Part shown: one piece after another, positions 43,880 to 56,400 of the stretch
Position numbering within the stretch: position 1 is the first letter of the stretch
How the letters are laid out: every line of letters starts with the position of its first letter
The notes under the pieces: generated by a model
Databases searched by the model: none
What the model saw: the letters and a program-made list of their open reading frames with translations, nothing else
Told to the model about the DNA's origin: nothing
DNA from: Hirsutella rhossiliensis
Lineage: Eukaryota; Ascomycota; Sordariomycetes; Hypocreales; Ophiocordycipitaceae
DNA length: 64,000 nt
NCBI RefSeq assembly: GCF_020360975.1
Contig: NW_025408671.1
Location: 5,394,001 to 5,458,000 of the forward strand
Reading direction: 5' to 3'
Translations under genes and position numbers: made by a program

Positions 43880-46800
43880 AGGTAATATAACCTTATAATA
43901 CTCCTTACTATATAGTAAATTCTTTAATAAGGTCTTTAGCGATAATATCCTTAGCGGCTACCTAGGAATTATAGCTACTTAGCTAGCCTTTTTAGCTAAC
44001 GAGGTATTCTATATAAGTAGTCCCTTAGCTATATCTATAAGTTTTAGTATTAAGGATTCTTTTAACTTCCTAGTAGTTAGTATTAGGTTCTAGGCTAAGT
44101 TAGGCGTTTAGTCGTTTAGCTAGCTATAGCTATATAATAGAAATAACGTCGTAGACATTTAAGGATCTAGCTAAGTTAAGGCAGTAAGCTAGATAGCCGA
44201 TCCGCTTAAGGACTTTAAATAGTCCTATATAGCGTTCCTTTAACTTTACTACCTATCTATTAACTATACTATATCCTTTTCCTAGCTAGAGCTATACCTA
44301 GTCTCTAGGTTTAAACTCTAGTACTTAGTACTTTACGTTATACCGCCTTTTTATTCCTACCTAAGCTAGAGCGATTAAGATCTTAGCTTAGTCTTAGAGT
44401 ATCTCCTTATCTATTTATAAAGGGCCTTCTCTAAGGTATCGCTTACTATTATTTATTTATATCCTAGTTAATAGCTCGCTTAGAGAAGTATTAATTACCG
44501 TAAAGTAAAAGTTATTAAGGGTAAATTAAAGTAGTAGTAACGCATCGACCTATTAATAAGATAGGAAGTTAGTTATAAAGAACTAAAGCGCGGTTTTAAC
44601 TACTTAATTACGTCGTTCCGATAAGCTATCGGTCTAGGGATACTAAGCTATAGATACTAGTAACTTAGACCTATACGCTATCTATAGTCTTTTCTAAAAC
44701 GCTAAAAAGAACTTAAGGTCCTAGTTAAAGATAATCTAAGTAGGAATCCCTTAATTATAGCGTATTAACTTAGTAAATAGTACCTTAGCTTAGTCTTCTA
44801 TAGTAAACTAGTTATAGCTTAGGATAAGGAGCCCTATTTTTAAGAACTTATTAGTTACCGTTAGTAGTATATTATAGTAGACCCTAATAGTTAGTATCTA
44901 TAAAGTTCGGTCTATAAGGATATTTAGGAGTCTTATAACGAAATCTATAATAATTATATAAAAAGGTAAAGCTAGGGACGTAATTAAAACTAACTTACTA
45001 AGGGCCTTTAACTAATTAGTTTAGTTCTTATAGTAAGCGTCGTACTTATCGATAAAGCTATCGATAAGTTTCTTAAGGCTAGTAATAGCGAATATAAAAG
45101 ATAACTCTTCTTATATCCTTTACCGTTTAAGGTAAAATTTACGCGTATAGTTATTAGCGATAATTTCCTTAGTATAGATAGTAAGGATATAGAGCTAATA
45201 ACGACCTTTAGACTTTACTAAGTAAAGTAACTTATTCTACTAAATAAATAAGAGACCGACCTAGGACTTATTATTTCTAAGCTACTTTAGTATACCGGCC
45301 TACTTAGGTTCTTCTATATATACTCCTTAGATCTTCTAGTATAGGTCAGTTTAAATAAAGGATTCTATAACTATATATATATATTCGACTAGCGCTTTAT
45401 CTTCTTAAACGTAGTCTAGTTCCTTAGGTTTATATTTCCTAGGTATTATAGATAGTAGTTAAGATAGTATATTAGTAAGGATATTAGCGGTTCTAAGAAT
45501 ATAGTAGACCTTTAAAGGAAACTAGCTAAGGTACTATAACGTAAGTATAAGCCGATTATTAGTCTTTATACTAGTAGTAAATAGCGATATTTACTTTAGG
45601 ATTACGCTAATAGCAGCGTAGTTAGTTAATATAATAACCTTTAGTAGTAAGGTAGAGATAATATATAACTAAAGCTTTTAATATACTTAGGAAAGATAAG
45701 CGACTTTAAGTTTAATAAGCTAGTATCTAGGTTCTTTACTAGTTAAGCGTTTACTAAGGTAAAGGATTAGCTAGATACTTATTTAAGGCGGGGTCCTTCC
45801 TAGGTTCTAGTTTACCCTTAGTATAAAGTAATAGGCTACTACTATAAAGCCTAGCTCGCGGCTAGTATTAATTTATAAGAATAATAGCCGCTATAGGTCG
45901 AAATAATATAGCTACGTTAGTTTTATAAGAGTATTTATAATATCTTAAAAGGCCTATTCCTCCGCTAAGGAAGGTTAGTATATTGCCTTAAAGGTATATT
46001 TATTCCTTACCGATCCTTTAAGCAGCGCTTAACTATCTTATACTTCCTTAAGTATCGCTATTTTCTAAACTTAGAGCGCTTTTACCCTCTAAGAAAAGTA
46101 AGCTACTAAGTACTATAGCTAGTTAACTAAGCCGAGCTACTTTTCTAATACTTATAGGGTATTTAGAAACTCTATATCCTATAATACCTATACTCGTTCT
46201 TTAGTATTTATTAGGCCGATACTATTAACTCGAAATCCTAATAGTTTTATAAATAGGTAGCTTAAGAATAATTTCGATCTAGCTAAGGCTAAGTTATAGT
46301 CTATAAAGAGTTAGAAGATAGCCTAAAAGTAACGAATATAGTTATCTTCTATATCTAAGTATATTATAATATTATCGATATACTTAAAGGAATATTCTAT
46401 ATATTCTTAAAGGATTTAGTCTATAAATCTTTAAACGTATATAAGTAAGTTCTTATATCTTATTAAGGCTACCGTTAGTTATTCTAAGCCTTTATAGCTA
46501 ATTACCGTAAACCTTTCCTAATACTCTTTATAGATAAAGAACTAATAAAAGAAAGACCGAGCGTCTATAATAGAAATAAAGCGTTTCCCTTATAGCTTCT
46601 AGATTATATCTCCCTAAAGTAATATTAGGTAAGCGTCTAAGATAGCTATACTATTAAAAGCGCGTAGGTCTATTATTATTCGGCCCTTTTTATTACTATA
46701 TATAGTTCTCTAGACTATAAATATAAGGTAAGTAAACGGGGTTACCTTTATAGCTTATTCTATATACCCCTTTTAGTATAGGTCCTTATAGGTTTAGTTA

Positions 46801-47800
46801 ATTAATACCTTATCCTTCTAGCTAAGTAGGTAAGCCTTAAATATTAGTTTACGTAAGTACTAATTTTCTATTAGCAGAATATATATATAGTAGTCTAGGT
46901 AGACCTTAATAGTACCCTAGTCCTTTTATAGGGTTAGGAAGGAGGCGACTATATATTAGATCTTTTTTATAAACGCGGGGTCCTAATTATAGATTTTAAC
47001 GTCCTTTAAAGTAGTTATTTCTAGGAGGCTATAGTCTTATATAATCCCGATCTTATAGTTTAGAGTCTATTTATATATCTATAAAGGGAGTTCCCCTTTA
47101 GTAGACTTAGGGCTCCCTTCCTCTAAGGTTTCTACTAATAAGTTAGTAACTTAGTATAGGTCGCTATATTCTATAGTTTTTTATATAGCTAGCTCTTTAG
47201 TCGGAGTTACCTTAGCTAGGGTTTCCTTAAGTAGGTCGATCTATAAAAACTATATTTCGTTACTAAGGTCTATTAGTATTCCTAAGTACTATCCTTTCTT
47301 AAATCTAATATAGCGAGCGGTAGTATTAACCGCTATAACTAAAGTTATACCTTAGATTAGGTTATAGGCTAATAATAAGTCTCTTAGAAAGAATACTAGG
47401 TTACGATCCCTTAGTATATCCTTAATTTATACTAGTAAGTATTCTATCCTATATATAGGGACGTCGACGTTAGCTTAGTATATAACCTAACGATAGATTA
47501 TATAGCCTTATTAGGTCGAGCGAGCTATAACTATTAGGTTACTATATAAGCCGATAGATATTATTCCCTTAGAATTTAAGATATCGACTTCGTTTAGTAC
47601 TAAGAAATCTTATTTAAGTAATAATCCTATAAATAGGGTCTAGACTACCTAAGCGCTAATAGTAAATTATCTAACCTTAAATCCTATTCTTTATTTCCCT
47701 AGGATATTTATTATTAAGGTCGCTTAACCCTTAGTTTAGCTTTTCCTTATACTAGATAGTAAGACCTATATTATAAACTAGCTAACTATAAAGGGAAGAC
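43880..47800 (-). pseudogene. RIPed chromovirus pol (RT, integrase, chromodomain)
   Basis: Minus strand, through RIP stops. KKGRIIIDLRAFNSIAI near 46660-46720 and ERFTVISYKGLE near 46480-46510 belong to RT. The catalytic box is now YIDN at 46371-46382 (YIDD before RIP). Integrase shows GIPTQIIFNQDLKF-like residues near 44725-44770 (second Asp of the DDE triad). A chromodomain relic, YIEYLVSQKG and YNSQVAAKDI-like, lies near 43930-44040. Gag should lie near 47000-47800, where no clear motif was read. It is related to the chromovirus at 55-64 kb. Confidence 0.75.
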
Positions 47801-48009
47801 GGTTAAAATATAGGCCGTATAGCCGAAGCGTAGGATACTAGGAGCTATAGACTACGAAAGAACCGTTAATATAAAGGTTATATAACGGATTAGTTAAATT
47901 AGTTAGATCGGACGATTAATACTAAGTAAACCGAGTACTAATTAGCCTAATTAGTTAGATTAGCTAGATTAGTACTAAGTAAACTAAACGGGCTAAATAT
48001 AATAAGTAA
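47801..48009. other. RIPed spacer with ttagttagatta-type short repeats
   Basis: About 200 bp between two oppositely oriented gypsy elements. It has several copies of attagttagat(t/c) and tactaagtaaac near 47890-47990. No gene. Confidence 0.5.
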
Positions 48010-50215
48010 TATCGTTATAGTAAGGGAACTATAAGTATATATAGCTACCTACTTTTACTCCTTTAAAGAGATAGCTCTCTAGCTTTTAATATAGATCTTT
48101 ATTACGATTCTATCTTTAATTTTAATTACTTAGTTATAGTCTACGGTCTATAACCTCTAACTTATTACTAACGTAATATATATATTATTACTTAGACTAC
48201 GCCCTATTATATCTATTAATATAAACCCCTCGATAGGTTTATCCCTTAGGAATAATACTAGTTATTATACGTTAAAAGCTCTTATTTAGTATAATACCGC
48301 GTTACTTTAAGTAATATTATAACTATTAATATACCTATATAGTAAGCTAGATTAACTAACTCTAGAGCTACTATATCGCCTTAGGATATAATACGCGAGA
48401 TTATTACCCTTCGATATAAGGTATAGTTACTTAAGAATAAAGAAGGCAACGGATAAGTTAGGGACCTTAGAGAAGTAGTTAAACTAAAATAGCTAGGACT
48501 ATTTAATAGTACTTATAGCATGCTTTAAGACTTTCTTACCTAACTTAAAGCCTACTATTAGTTTTACCCTACTAAACTCTTAGACCTAGTCGAAAAGGTA
48601 CTCTATATAGGAAATTATTTATTTAAAACGGCACTTACTTAGTTTAGACCTATTATAAGGGATTTTCTTAATAACTAACTAGCGCGATAAGATAACGAGA
48701 TAGATAAAGTCTTTACTAGTTTCTAAGGATTTAAAGAAGCTATTATAAAGGTATTTAGAATAACTAACGAGGAATAAGAAGCTAAATAAAAACTTTAAGA
48801 ACTCTAATAAAGGATCTTAGTATCGGATTATACTATAAAGTTCCGTTAAGTTATCTTAAAGCTTAATTAAGACAACGAACCTCTTATATTATAATTTTAT
48901 AATAGGCTTAAAGAAGAAGTTAAGGACGAACTCTATAAGGAAAATCGACTTAATAACCTCTTAAACTATATTACTATAGTAGTATAAATTAATAATAGAT
49001 AATACGTATAACGCTAAGAAAAGAAATAAGGAAGAGGAAACTAAAACCCTTCTTATAAGAATAATTTTAACTAACGCGCTAACTATAAAAAGAAGCGCGA
49101 AACTCTTATTACCTATACCTATATAACTAACCTAGGTAGGATAGATCTAAATATAATATAGAAAAGTAAAGGAAAGTATTTTAATTATAGGAAACTTAGA
49201 TATTACTTTAAAGAATATAGATAACCTTATAAGGAGAAGAAAACCTACTAAGTACTAGCCCTAGAAGGTAAGAAATACTTAAACGCTACTAATAAATAAG
49301 AACTAAAGTATAAACTCCTTAGTTAAACTATATACTATAACGACGAATATATAGTATACTTAAGCGATAAGAATAGTACTAGATAGTTCTTAAAGCTACT
49401 AAAGAAGACCCTTATAATAATATAATAAAGGGATCCTAAAATATAGAAATAAGTTAAATTTATAGAACTAGAATACCCCTATCTTAAAGGAGTCTCCTAA
49501 GACTAGATTAAGAAGAACGGTAAACGATTCTAAGAAGATATACGAAATAAAAATCGATAATAATAATAGGTAGTCTATAAATAATATAATAAAGAAGATA
49601 AGGATATAGCCCTTATACTTATAAAACTTAGATAATAACTTAAAGAGGAATAACGAAGTATCGACGATATAAGCTTTAAAGAATAAGAAATACCTAGAGA
49701 AATAAAAGATAAGAACGAACTTATACTACTACCCTTACTACTAAGGGAAAATACTATAATTAAAGAATACGCTCTATACTTTAAAGAATTTAAAGAAATA
49801 CTTAAAATTAAAACTTAATAAACGCCTTAAATTCTTATAGAAAACTAATAAGCTATATTAATTCGATATTAACTAGTACTATATAAAGGAGACTATACTA
49901 TAGCTATTACTATAGTTAATACCTTTATAGCTCTATAATAAGAATAGTAACTATAAGGAGAATTTAAAGACGATCTACGAATACTACTTACTTATAAGTA
50001 CTATAAGTATATTTTATAGATATTATACGTTTACCTAGATTATATAATATACTTTTAGATAAAGGCACGATATAACGCTTTCTTAGTTAGGTTTAAGGGA
50101 TAAGTACTTTCGAAACCCTACCTAAGTATAGAACTAAACTACTAGAAAATCGATTAATACTACCTAGACGACTAAGTTATATTATTAGAACCCGATTATA
50201 GTATACTACTTAAAT
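48010..50215 (+). mobile_element. RIPed gypsy fragment, inverted copy 2 (LTR-like end plus gag)
   Basis: Reverse complement of 20578-22815. The LTR-like repeat is at 48012-48240, followed by gag on the plus strand. Similarity to the left copy stops near 50215. The sequence to its right (to about 51500) has no counterpart at the left because that copy is cut at 20576. Confidence 0.75.
48600..49330 (+). pseudogene. RIPed gypsy gag
   Basis: Through RIP stops the plus strand reads AIIKVFRITNEE, SDYTIKFR, NEPLILQFYNRLKEEVKDEL, typical retrotransposon gag (about 48720-48945), then a basic linker. A knuckle relic, KYFNYRKLRYYFKEYR, lies at 49172-49222, where the Cys, Gly and His of a CX2CX4HX4C knuckle have become Tyr/Arg as RIP predicts (TGT to TAT, CAT to TAT, GGA to AGA). 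Gag would package element RNA. Confidence 0.78.
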
Positions 50216-51514
50216 ACCGCGATAATTATAGTTTATTAACGAGATATCTTTTAAAGATATATAAAATCTATAAATACGCTAAAATAAAAGAATAGTATAA
50301 CGCTACTTACTTTAAGGTATCTAAACCCTTAATCTTTTAAAGACTTATATAATAAGTTAAATATAATAAAGAAGATTATAATAAATATATATACCTAAAC
50401 TATAGAGTTTATAAATATAAAAAAGTATAAGTATAGTATAAATAATATAACGGTATACTAAAAGATTATTAGTAATATATATAAAAGCTATAAGCTATAT
50501 TTAACTAAGGAAGAATTAATATAGAAATACTATATAAAAAATAAAAAGACGCTAAATAAAAACTTAACCTTTAATATAAAAATAAATAAAATTATAAAGT
50601 ATAGTATATAATTAACTATAAAGTAGTATAATATAAACGATATAGCGTTAAGAAATAAGAAATCTTTAATTAGCTATAAGAAATTAGTCTCTTAAGCCTT
50701 AATATAATATTACGCGATAAAAATATAAAGAAACGATATTAATAATAAATTAAAGAAGAATACTTAAATAAAACGAATAAGGACTAAGTAAAAAACGAGG
50801 TATACTATCTATAAAAGGGCTATAGACTAGCACGATATAATAAGATCTAAGGACCCTATATATAGTAACGGTAAGCTATAGCGACTTATAAGGGAACACG
50901 TATTATAGTACGATTAGTTAGGTAGTAGAGATAGCTAGAGGTACTACGCTATATATATTATATTCTCCTTATCGTAAGACTAAAGCTTATAAGAAGAGGG
51001 ATTTCTCCTCTTCGGTTAGAGTAGCGAGTAGTCTATAATATATAAGTAAGGTAGGCACGATTCCCTACTAATACCCTACTAATATATTAGTACTATATAC
51101 CTAAGTACTTTATTAGCCTATACTTCTTAGTAGCGCTCTTATAATTATCTCCCCTCCTATATAGACGTCTTAGCTATATCTTTAATATATATTACTTTCG
51201 CTATACTACGTATATTCGGTTAAGAAGAGAGGTAGTTTTAGTTATATATCGTGCGTATACGCCTATATAAGTATACGTTAGTCTACGCTCTATAACGTTA
51301 ATAGTTATTATACTAGCGGTTGCCGCCGAGTAACCGTTACGGTATCCCCTATATATCGGCCGCGTAACTATAATATAAAGAGCGTGCGTATATATCTCTT
51401 ACTTCTTTTATTTTCTTTTCTTCTTTAACTCTTCTACTTATAATTACTATAGAGTTTTATACCTTTTTTTATTAATCCCTTATACCTTTTTATATTACTT
51501 TTTATCGACGATTT
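50216..51514. other. RIPed sequence, no identified gene
   Basis: Plus-strand frames give lysine/tyrosine-rich peptides (for example YNKEDYNKYIYLNYRVYKYKK near 50360-50420) that could be the continuation of the gypsy element, but no RT, integrase or protease motif was found. The last 200 bp are pyrimidine-rich, possibly the promoter of the decayed gene that follows. Confidence 0.45.
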
Positions 51515-51593
51515 ATTAACGATAATACCTTTTACGCTAAAGAAGATAAAGAACTATAACGCCGATTTCCTACGCTATATATAGGAGTAGGTA

Positions 51594-53434
51594 AGTCCCT
51601 GCACATAGAAATGGGCACCCCCCTGTTTTGGGCACCCCAAAAAAATCACGACCATTTTCAACACCATTAATTCAATCCCTTCTCACTGCCCACCACCGTG
51701 CACTACGATACAATCGTCACCTATTTCTGAAACCTCAGCTTCGGTTTCATCAGATTCTTCATTCTCAGCTGCGTTCACCTCCTCCTGCGCCCGTCGTATT
51801 GCCTCAATATTGGCGAACCTCGAATTCGGGCTCGTGACCACCTCTTCCTTTTTCGGCTTGACGGCCGCCAATTGTGTTTCCAGTGCCTGAATCTGCAATT
51901 GAGCTTTGCTAAAAGGCCATCCTTCTCGTCAAACCCTTTTGTGATCTTCCTGAACAGCAATCTCTTCGTGGGCACGTCGTCGTCTAGCTGGTTGAATTGA
52001 ACTACCTGAACCTTCAGATCTTGCGAGCGCCTCGGGTCGACCACGCAATCTGGGATGTGTCTGATTGCCAGTCACTGGTGGGTAAGTGGCTATTGAATGC
52101 ATTGGCCACATTTTTCGCGTTCTTTTGCGTCTGTTGCTGTTCTCCAGCAGAAGAGGGCTCAAAGTGGCTTCGCCATCGACACCGGCCACAAACCCGTCGC
52201 TTTCCAGCCACCCTTGATGTTTGACACAGTGAGCGCTTGCTCGCGTGCTTTCTGGTAGCAGGAAAGAAAGTTTTGCTTGCCGACTGGGCTTGAATCGGTC
52301 AGGAGGCTGAGAAATCCGACCTGTTTGCGGTAGTAGTGCTTAAGAGCGGAGAAGACAGACAAATCGAGCGGTTGCAGCACATGAGAGGTATGGGAGGTAA
52401 GAAAGAAGGTGAATCTGATGCTGGTAGCATAGATACATGAAGTCAACCGTCTCGTGACTTCCGTGGCCGTCCAATACTAGCAGTCTTCGCTCCGAAGGGT
52501 CGGGTGGCTGGGTTCTTGGAATGAACACCTTTTCGAGCCACTCCACCGCAGTTTGGTCCGAAGTCCAGCCGTTCTTTGTCGCAGTGAATTGCCAGTCACT
52601 AAAAGTACTGAGATCTTCTGGGAACCACTGTTGCTGGACCGATTTGCCCTTGAAAATGACGAGTGGAGGAGGAAGGTGCCGGCAGCGGACACGCACTCGA
52701 TGAACGACGTCCAGACCCGAGAACCAGGCGTCTTCTTTTGTACAGATCGTTTTCAGCACTGCCAACGACCAGGCCATTCTCCCCAAGTCCTTCCATGATG
52801 CCTGCTTCATCCATGTTGTACCTGTTCTCAGGCTTAATAGCCAGAATCTCGGAAGGAAGAAATTGTTGAACCAAGGCCGAATTACCTCGGTAGAAGCGCC
52901 GTTGACACGCGCAGAGTCTCTGTGATGGCACTTCTGGGTCCGAACTGCAGGATTTCGTCTTAAAAATGCTTGCATCCAGTGTTTTCCGAGCGGTGTGGTC
53001 TCCTTTGACGGCGAGCATGCGCTGCGCGAACTGCCTGATCTGCGAGTGAGTGGGAGGAAGGCCCAAGGCGTCCTGAATGAGAATCCATTCGGTAAGTTGC
53101 TTTTCCTGTGTCTGAAAGCCTCTGAAGAGCAGAAAATGCATCCTTTCTGCATTCGTGACCATGCATGCGATTGTAAAGAGTTGCCCTCAGGACGCCCCAA
53201 TCGCGAGCAGCCTTCTTGGCGGATCCGCCATTGGCGATTGCCTCAAGGGCGCTGTGAATGTCAGACTCTGTATATTTCATCAGTAGTGGCTTGAAGACAC
53301 ATGCGTCAATTTTTTAGCAGATTGGATGCGTTTCCGCGGTGAAATTTGCTGTTGAAGTTGACGCAGCCGTTTAGGTTGGGCACCCATCTTGGGTGCCCAA
53401 AACAGGGGGGTGCCCATTTCTATGTGCAGGGACT
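51594..53434 (-). mobile_element. pogo/Fot1-type transposon copy C, un-RIPed, inside RIPed DNA
   Basis: Same TIRs as copies A and B; TA at 51592-51593 and 53435-53436; 1841 bp. Transposase on the minus strand. CA and TG are common inside and nearly absent on both sides, so insertion followed RIP of the target. Confidence 0.95.
51683..53280 (-). pseudogene. pogo copy C transposase, frameshifted
   Basis: Start at 53280 and stop at 51683-51685 correspond to copies A and B, with the same psq HTH, CENP-B HTH and D1/D2/D3 boxes. Copy-specific breaks include two bases missing from the GTGTGTGG run near 52996, a changed ccgagattc/tcggaag stretch near 52850 and a shortened CCACC(C)TCTTCC near 51840. 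It shares with B the missing C near 52665. None of the three copies can give a full transposase as written. Confidence 0.85.
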
Positions 53435-53436
53435 TA

Positions 53437-56400
53437 GCGGCGGGTTCGCCCTTAAAGCGTAAGCGATCGGCCTAGAAGTCTTATAGCGACGCTAGTTCCC
53501 CTTTAGTAAAGAAAGCTAAAAAAGGCATAGGGGAATCCTAGTCTTAGGAGACTTCTAGTCTAGGACCTAACGTTAGCGAGGGTTATGCCCCTATTACCCC
53601 GCTAAGTGCCCTAACTCCGACTACCGATAAGCCTACCTTTATAGGCCCGGAAACTTATAAGTCTATTACCCCCGTTAGCGATACTAATACTAGCGAGGAG
53701 ATCGTGCCTAGGCGCTCTTAGGTAAGTGCCGATAACCTAGCTACTCCGTCTTAATAGGGCGGCTCTAGCTAATAGGAGATTATCGCCTAAGCTGCTCCTT
53801 AGAATAAGTAGGCCGATATTAATAACGAGGCCTAGCCGAATAAGGGCTAAGACTATCCTAATACTTAGCTAAATAAGGGCTAAGATAACGATAACGGCAA
53901 TAATAGAGACGGCCGCGATTTAACTCCTCTTACTAACGAACCTAAGAATAACGGCGCCGGAGACGAGGGCACCTAAGCGGCGGCATAAGGCGGTCGCGCT
54001 CCTATAAAGAAGCGTACTTAATCTAAGGCTAAAGCCCGCCCGGTTAGGGCCTATAAGGTTATCCCTCGTAAGCTTTAATATATATATTATTTTAGGACGG
54101 TCGTTAAAGAGTATAGTATAACCGAGCCTAAGCTTATCGAGGTACTCTCGATTAGCTATATTTTCTTAGAGGTTTCCTTAACGCGCTACGAGTAGTACTA
54201 TAAACGTACCGCGACCTATAACTAAGTAAGTTTCCCCTTAACTTTAAATATTACGATTAATAAGCTAATCCTTCTTAAGGCCGCTACTCTTATATTTAGT
54301 AACCGGGCTAATATAGTCGCTATCGTTAAGTACCTACGCGAGCTTAATAAGCTAAAGACCGGTAACGAGGATACTAAGGACGATAGCTTAGACGCGGGCG
54401 TGCTCGTTTTTAAGGAGGCTAATCGGCGCCGTCTCGCTATTATAGTATAGTATTTAGCTAAGGCTTTCGACGCCGCTAAGACGGCCTATCGTAAGTCCTT
54501 TAGGACTATAGGTATATAGAAGTCTACTATCGTAAGTTTTATCCGACCTTTTTATTAGCGACCGCTTAACGATATACTAGGTCGAGCGTGCTAACTACCG
54601 TACGCTAATTAATAAGCGCCGCGAGCTTATTATTCGCTTTAACCCCGCGCCCCTATTCGATATTGCCCGTATAAGCCTAGAGTACTAGGCCTAGGAATCC
54701 TAGTTAAAACTCCGCCTTATCGATAGCGATATAGGCTATACTTCGTAGTAATACGCCTTATTATTTACTAAGGCCGAGGTAAGTACCGTGCTAATAGAGA
54801 TAGGTCTTAACGCGGAGGATAAGGAAGGAGCAGAGGATAGGGTAGTTCTAGTATTTCTAGAGGTATTTAGTATAGCGGAGGGGGCGCTTTAGTTAGTTCC
54901 CGCTACGCTAGCGAAAAAGAAAGGTAGTCGGAAGTAATAGATAGGTCTTATCTTTCTTTTATTTAGTTATAACTATCCTTCTCTCCTTTATTATTAGGGC
55001 CTTAGTAGAGTTATAGTTTAGTTTTATTTTCCTTAATAATATTTAATAAGTAGTATAGATAGTTTTCCCTATTCTCTTATTTTACTATTTTATATATAGT
55101 TATAGGACGTTTAGGCGTGCCGATACGTTAACGAGTCGGTAGCGATTTAGTAGGGATTCGTTACCGATTTAGTAGCGTCTCCCTACGCTAGTAGGTTTCC
55201 CTACCTTACTTAGTCTTACGCCTCTTTTTCCTAGTTAGGCGAGTAGTATATTCTTTAATAAGGTCTTAGCTATTCGCTATATCTTCGGCCTCGACCTATT
55301 AGTTATACTTAGCTAGCTATCCTTTCTATTTAATAAGGAAAAAGGTATCGCCCTTAGATCTCTTTTAGTCTTTAATCTCTTAGACTTCCTATTCGCCTTC
55401 GTTGTCCTCTAAGTCTAGTATCGGTAGGGTTTCGCTATCTTTATAGGTGCCTTTATGCTCCTTCTATAGCTTTAAGAGACTAATATAGAAAACGTTATAG
55501 AGGCGTAAGTACTTCTTAAGGAGTATAAGACGATACGCTTACTTTCTAATAGCTTATAGGACCCGAAATAGTCTAATATACTTAGGTAAGAGTTTTCTTT
55601 TTTTATCTTTAAGGCATAAGTTCTTTATCGATAATACTATAAGGTCTCCTACTTTTAGTATAAGCGGTTAGTGCCTTAAATCGTAGTATTTCGCTTACGA
55701 TTTAATAGCCTTTCCCTAGTATTCCTTAAGCCTCTTTTATAGCTCTTATAGCCTAGTAACTCTTACTCTTACTTTAGGTACCCCCCTCTAAATAATATCG
55801 TCCTTAGTATTAATATAAAAGTTTAATTAATAACCTATTAACGCTTCGTTAAGTAATAACCTAGTTATCGCGTTCTTTATATTATTATATATAAATTAAG
55901 CAATATATAGGAGTAACGCTTAGTTAGTTTATTCTAAGTTAGTAAAGTATCTTAAGTAGTGCTATATAGCTTAGTTTATTCGTTCTATTTACCCGTCGGT
56001 TTATAGGTAAAATGCTATCGATAGCCTACGTTTTACTTATAAAATAAAATAGAGATCTAACTAAAACTTACTTATAAATAGGGACCCTTTATCTAAGATA
56101 ATACCTTTTAGAGGTCTATATACTAATTTAACTTAGTAATAGAATAATTCTACTAGCTTTAAGGCTATTATTATCTTAAAGATAGGAAAGAAGAGGTAAT
56201 ACTTAGTATATCGGTCTACGATTACTAAGATCGTATTAACGTCTTATCTATTATACTATACTTTAGGTAGACCTATAGTAAAGTCTATTAATAATTCTTC
56301 CTACGGTCGTATAGGATATAGTAACGATTATATAGTGCTATAGGGGCGATGCCTCTTAGATACTATACCTTAATATACTAGGTATAACTAAACGTATTTA

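Larger units (their letters stand above)
20576..51593. other. RIP-saturated tract (CpA/TpG void)
   Basis: Over 31 kb, CA and TG are almost absent while TA is very frequent and isolated C and G remain, often as CG, CC, GG or AG. This is what C-to-T change at CpA on both strands to completion leaves behind. ATG is nearly absent and the stops are TAA/TAG. Rare survivors (for example in the copia at 34.8-38.3 kb) show the process was not quite complete. The tract continues at 53437-57016 and 63661-64000. Confidence 0.93.
51515..54945 (+). pseudogene. RIPed gene of unknown function, interrupted by pogo copy C
   Basis: A probable start ATA (ATG before RIP) near 51515 gives IIPFTLKKIKNYNADFLRYI; the frame continues across pogo C (TA at 51592/53435) as AAGSPLKRKRSA. 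Then comes a Ser/Thr/Pro/Asp-rich, probably disordered stretch (SALTPTTDKPTFIGPETYKS) and repeated NKG-D-N motifs (about 53830-53900). A basic patch (PIKKRT-SKAKARPVRAYKVIPRKL) precedes a more ordered part with YLRELNKLKTGNEDTKDDS and NRRRLAIIV-YLAKAFDAAKTAYRKSF (about 54330-54500). After a frame change near 54540 it continues (RLIDSDIGYTS, TKAEVSTVLIEIGLNAEDKEGAED) to ATLAKKKGSRK and a stop near 54940. No family recognised; it could be transposon-derived or a host gene caught in the RIP tract. Confidence 0.5.
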
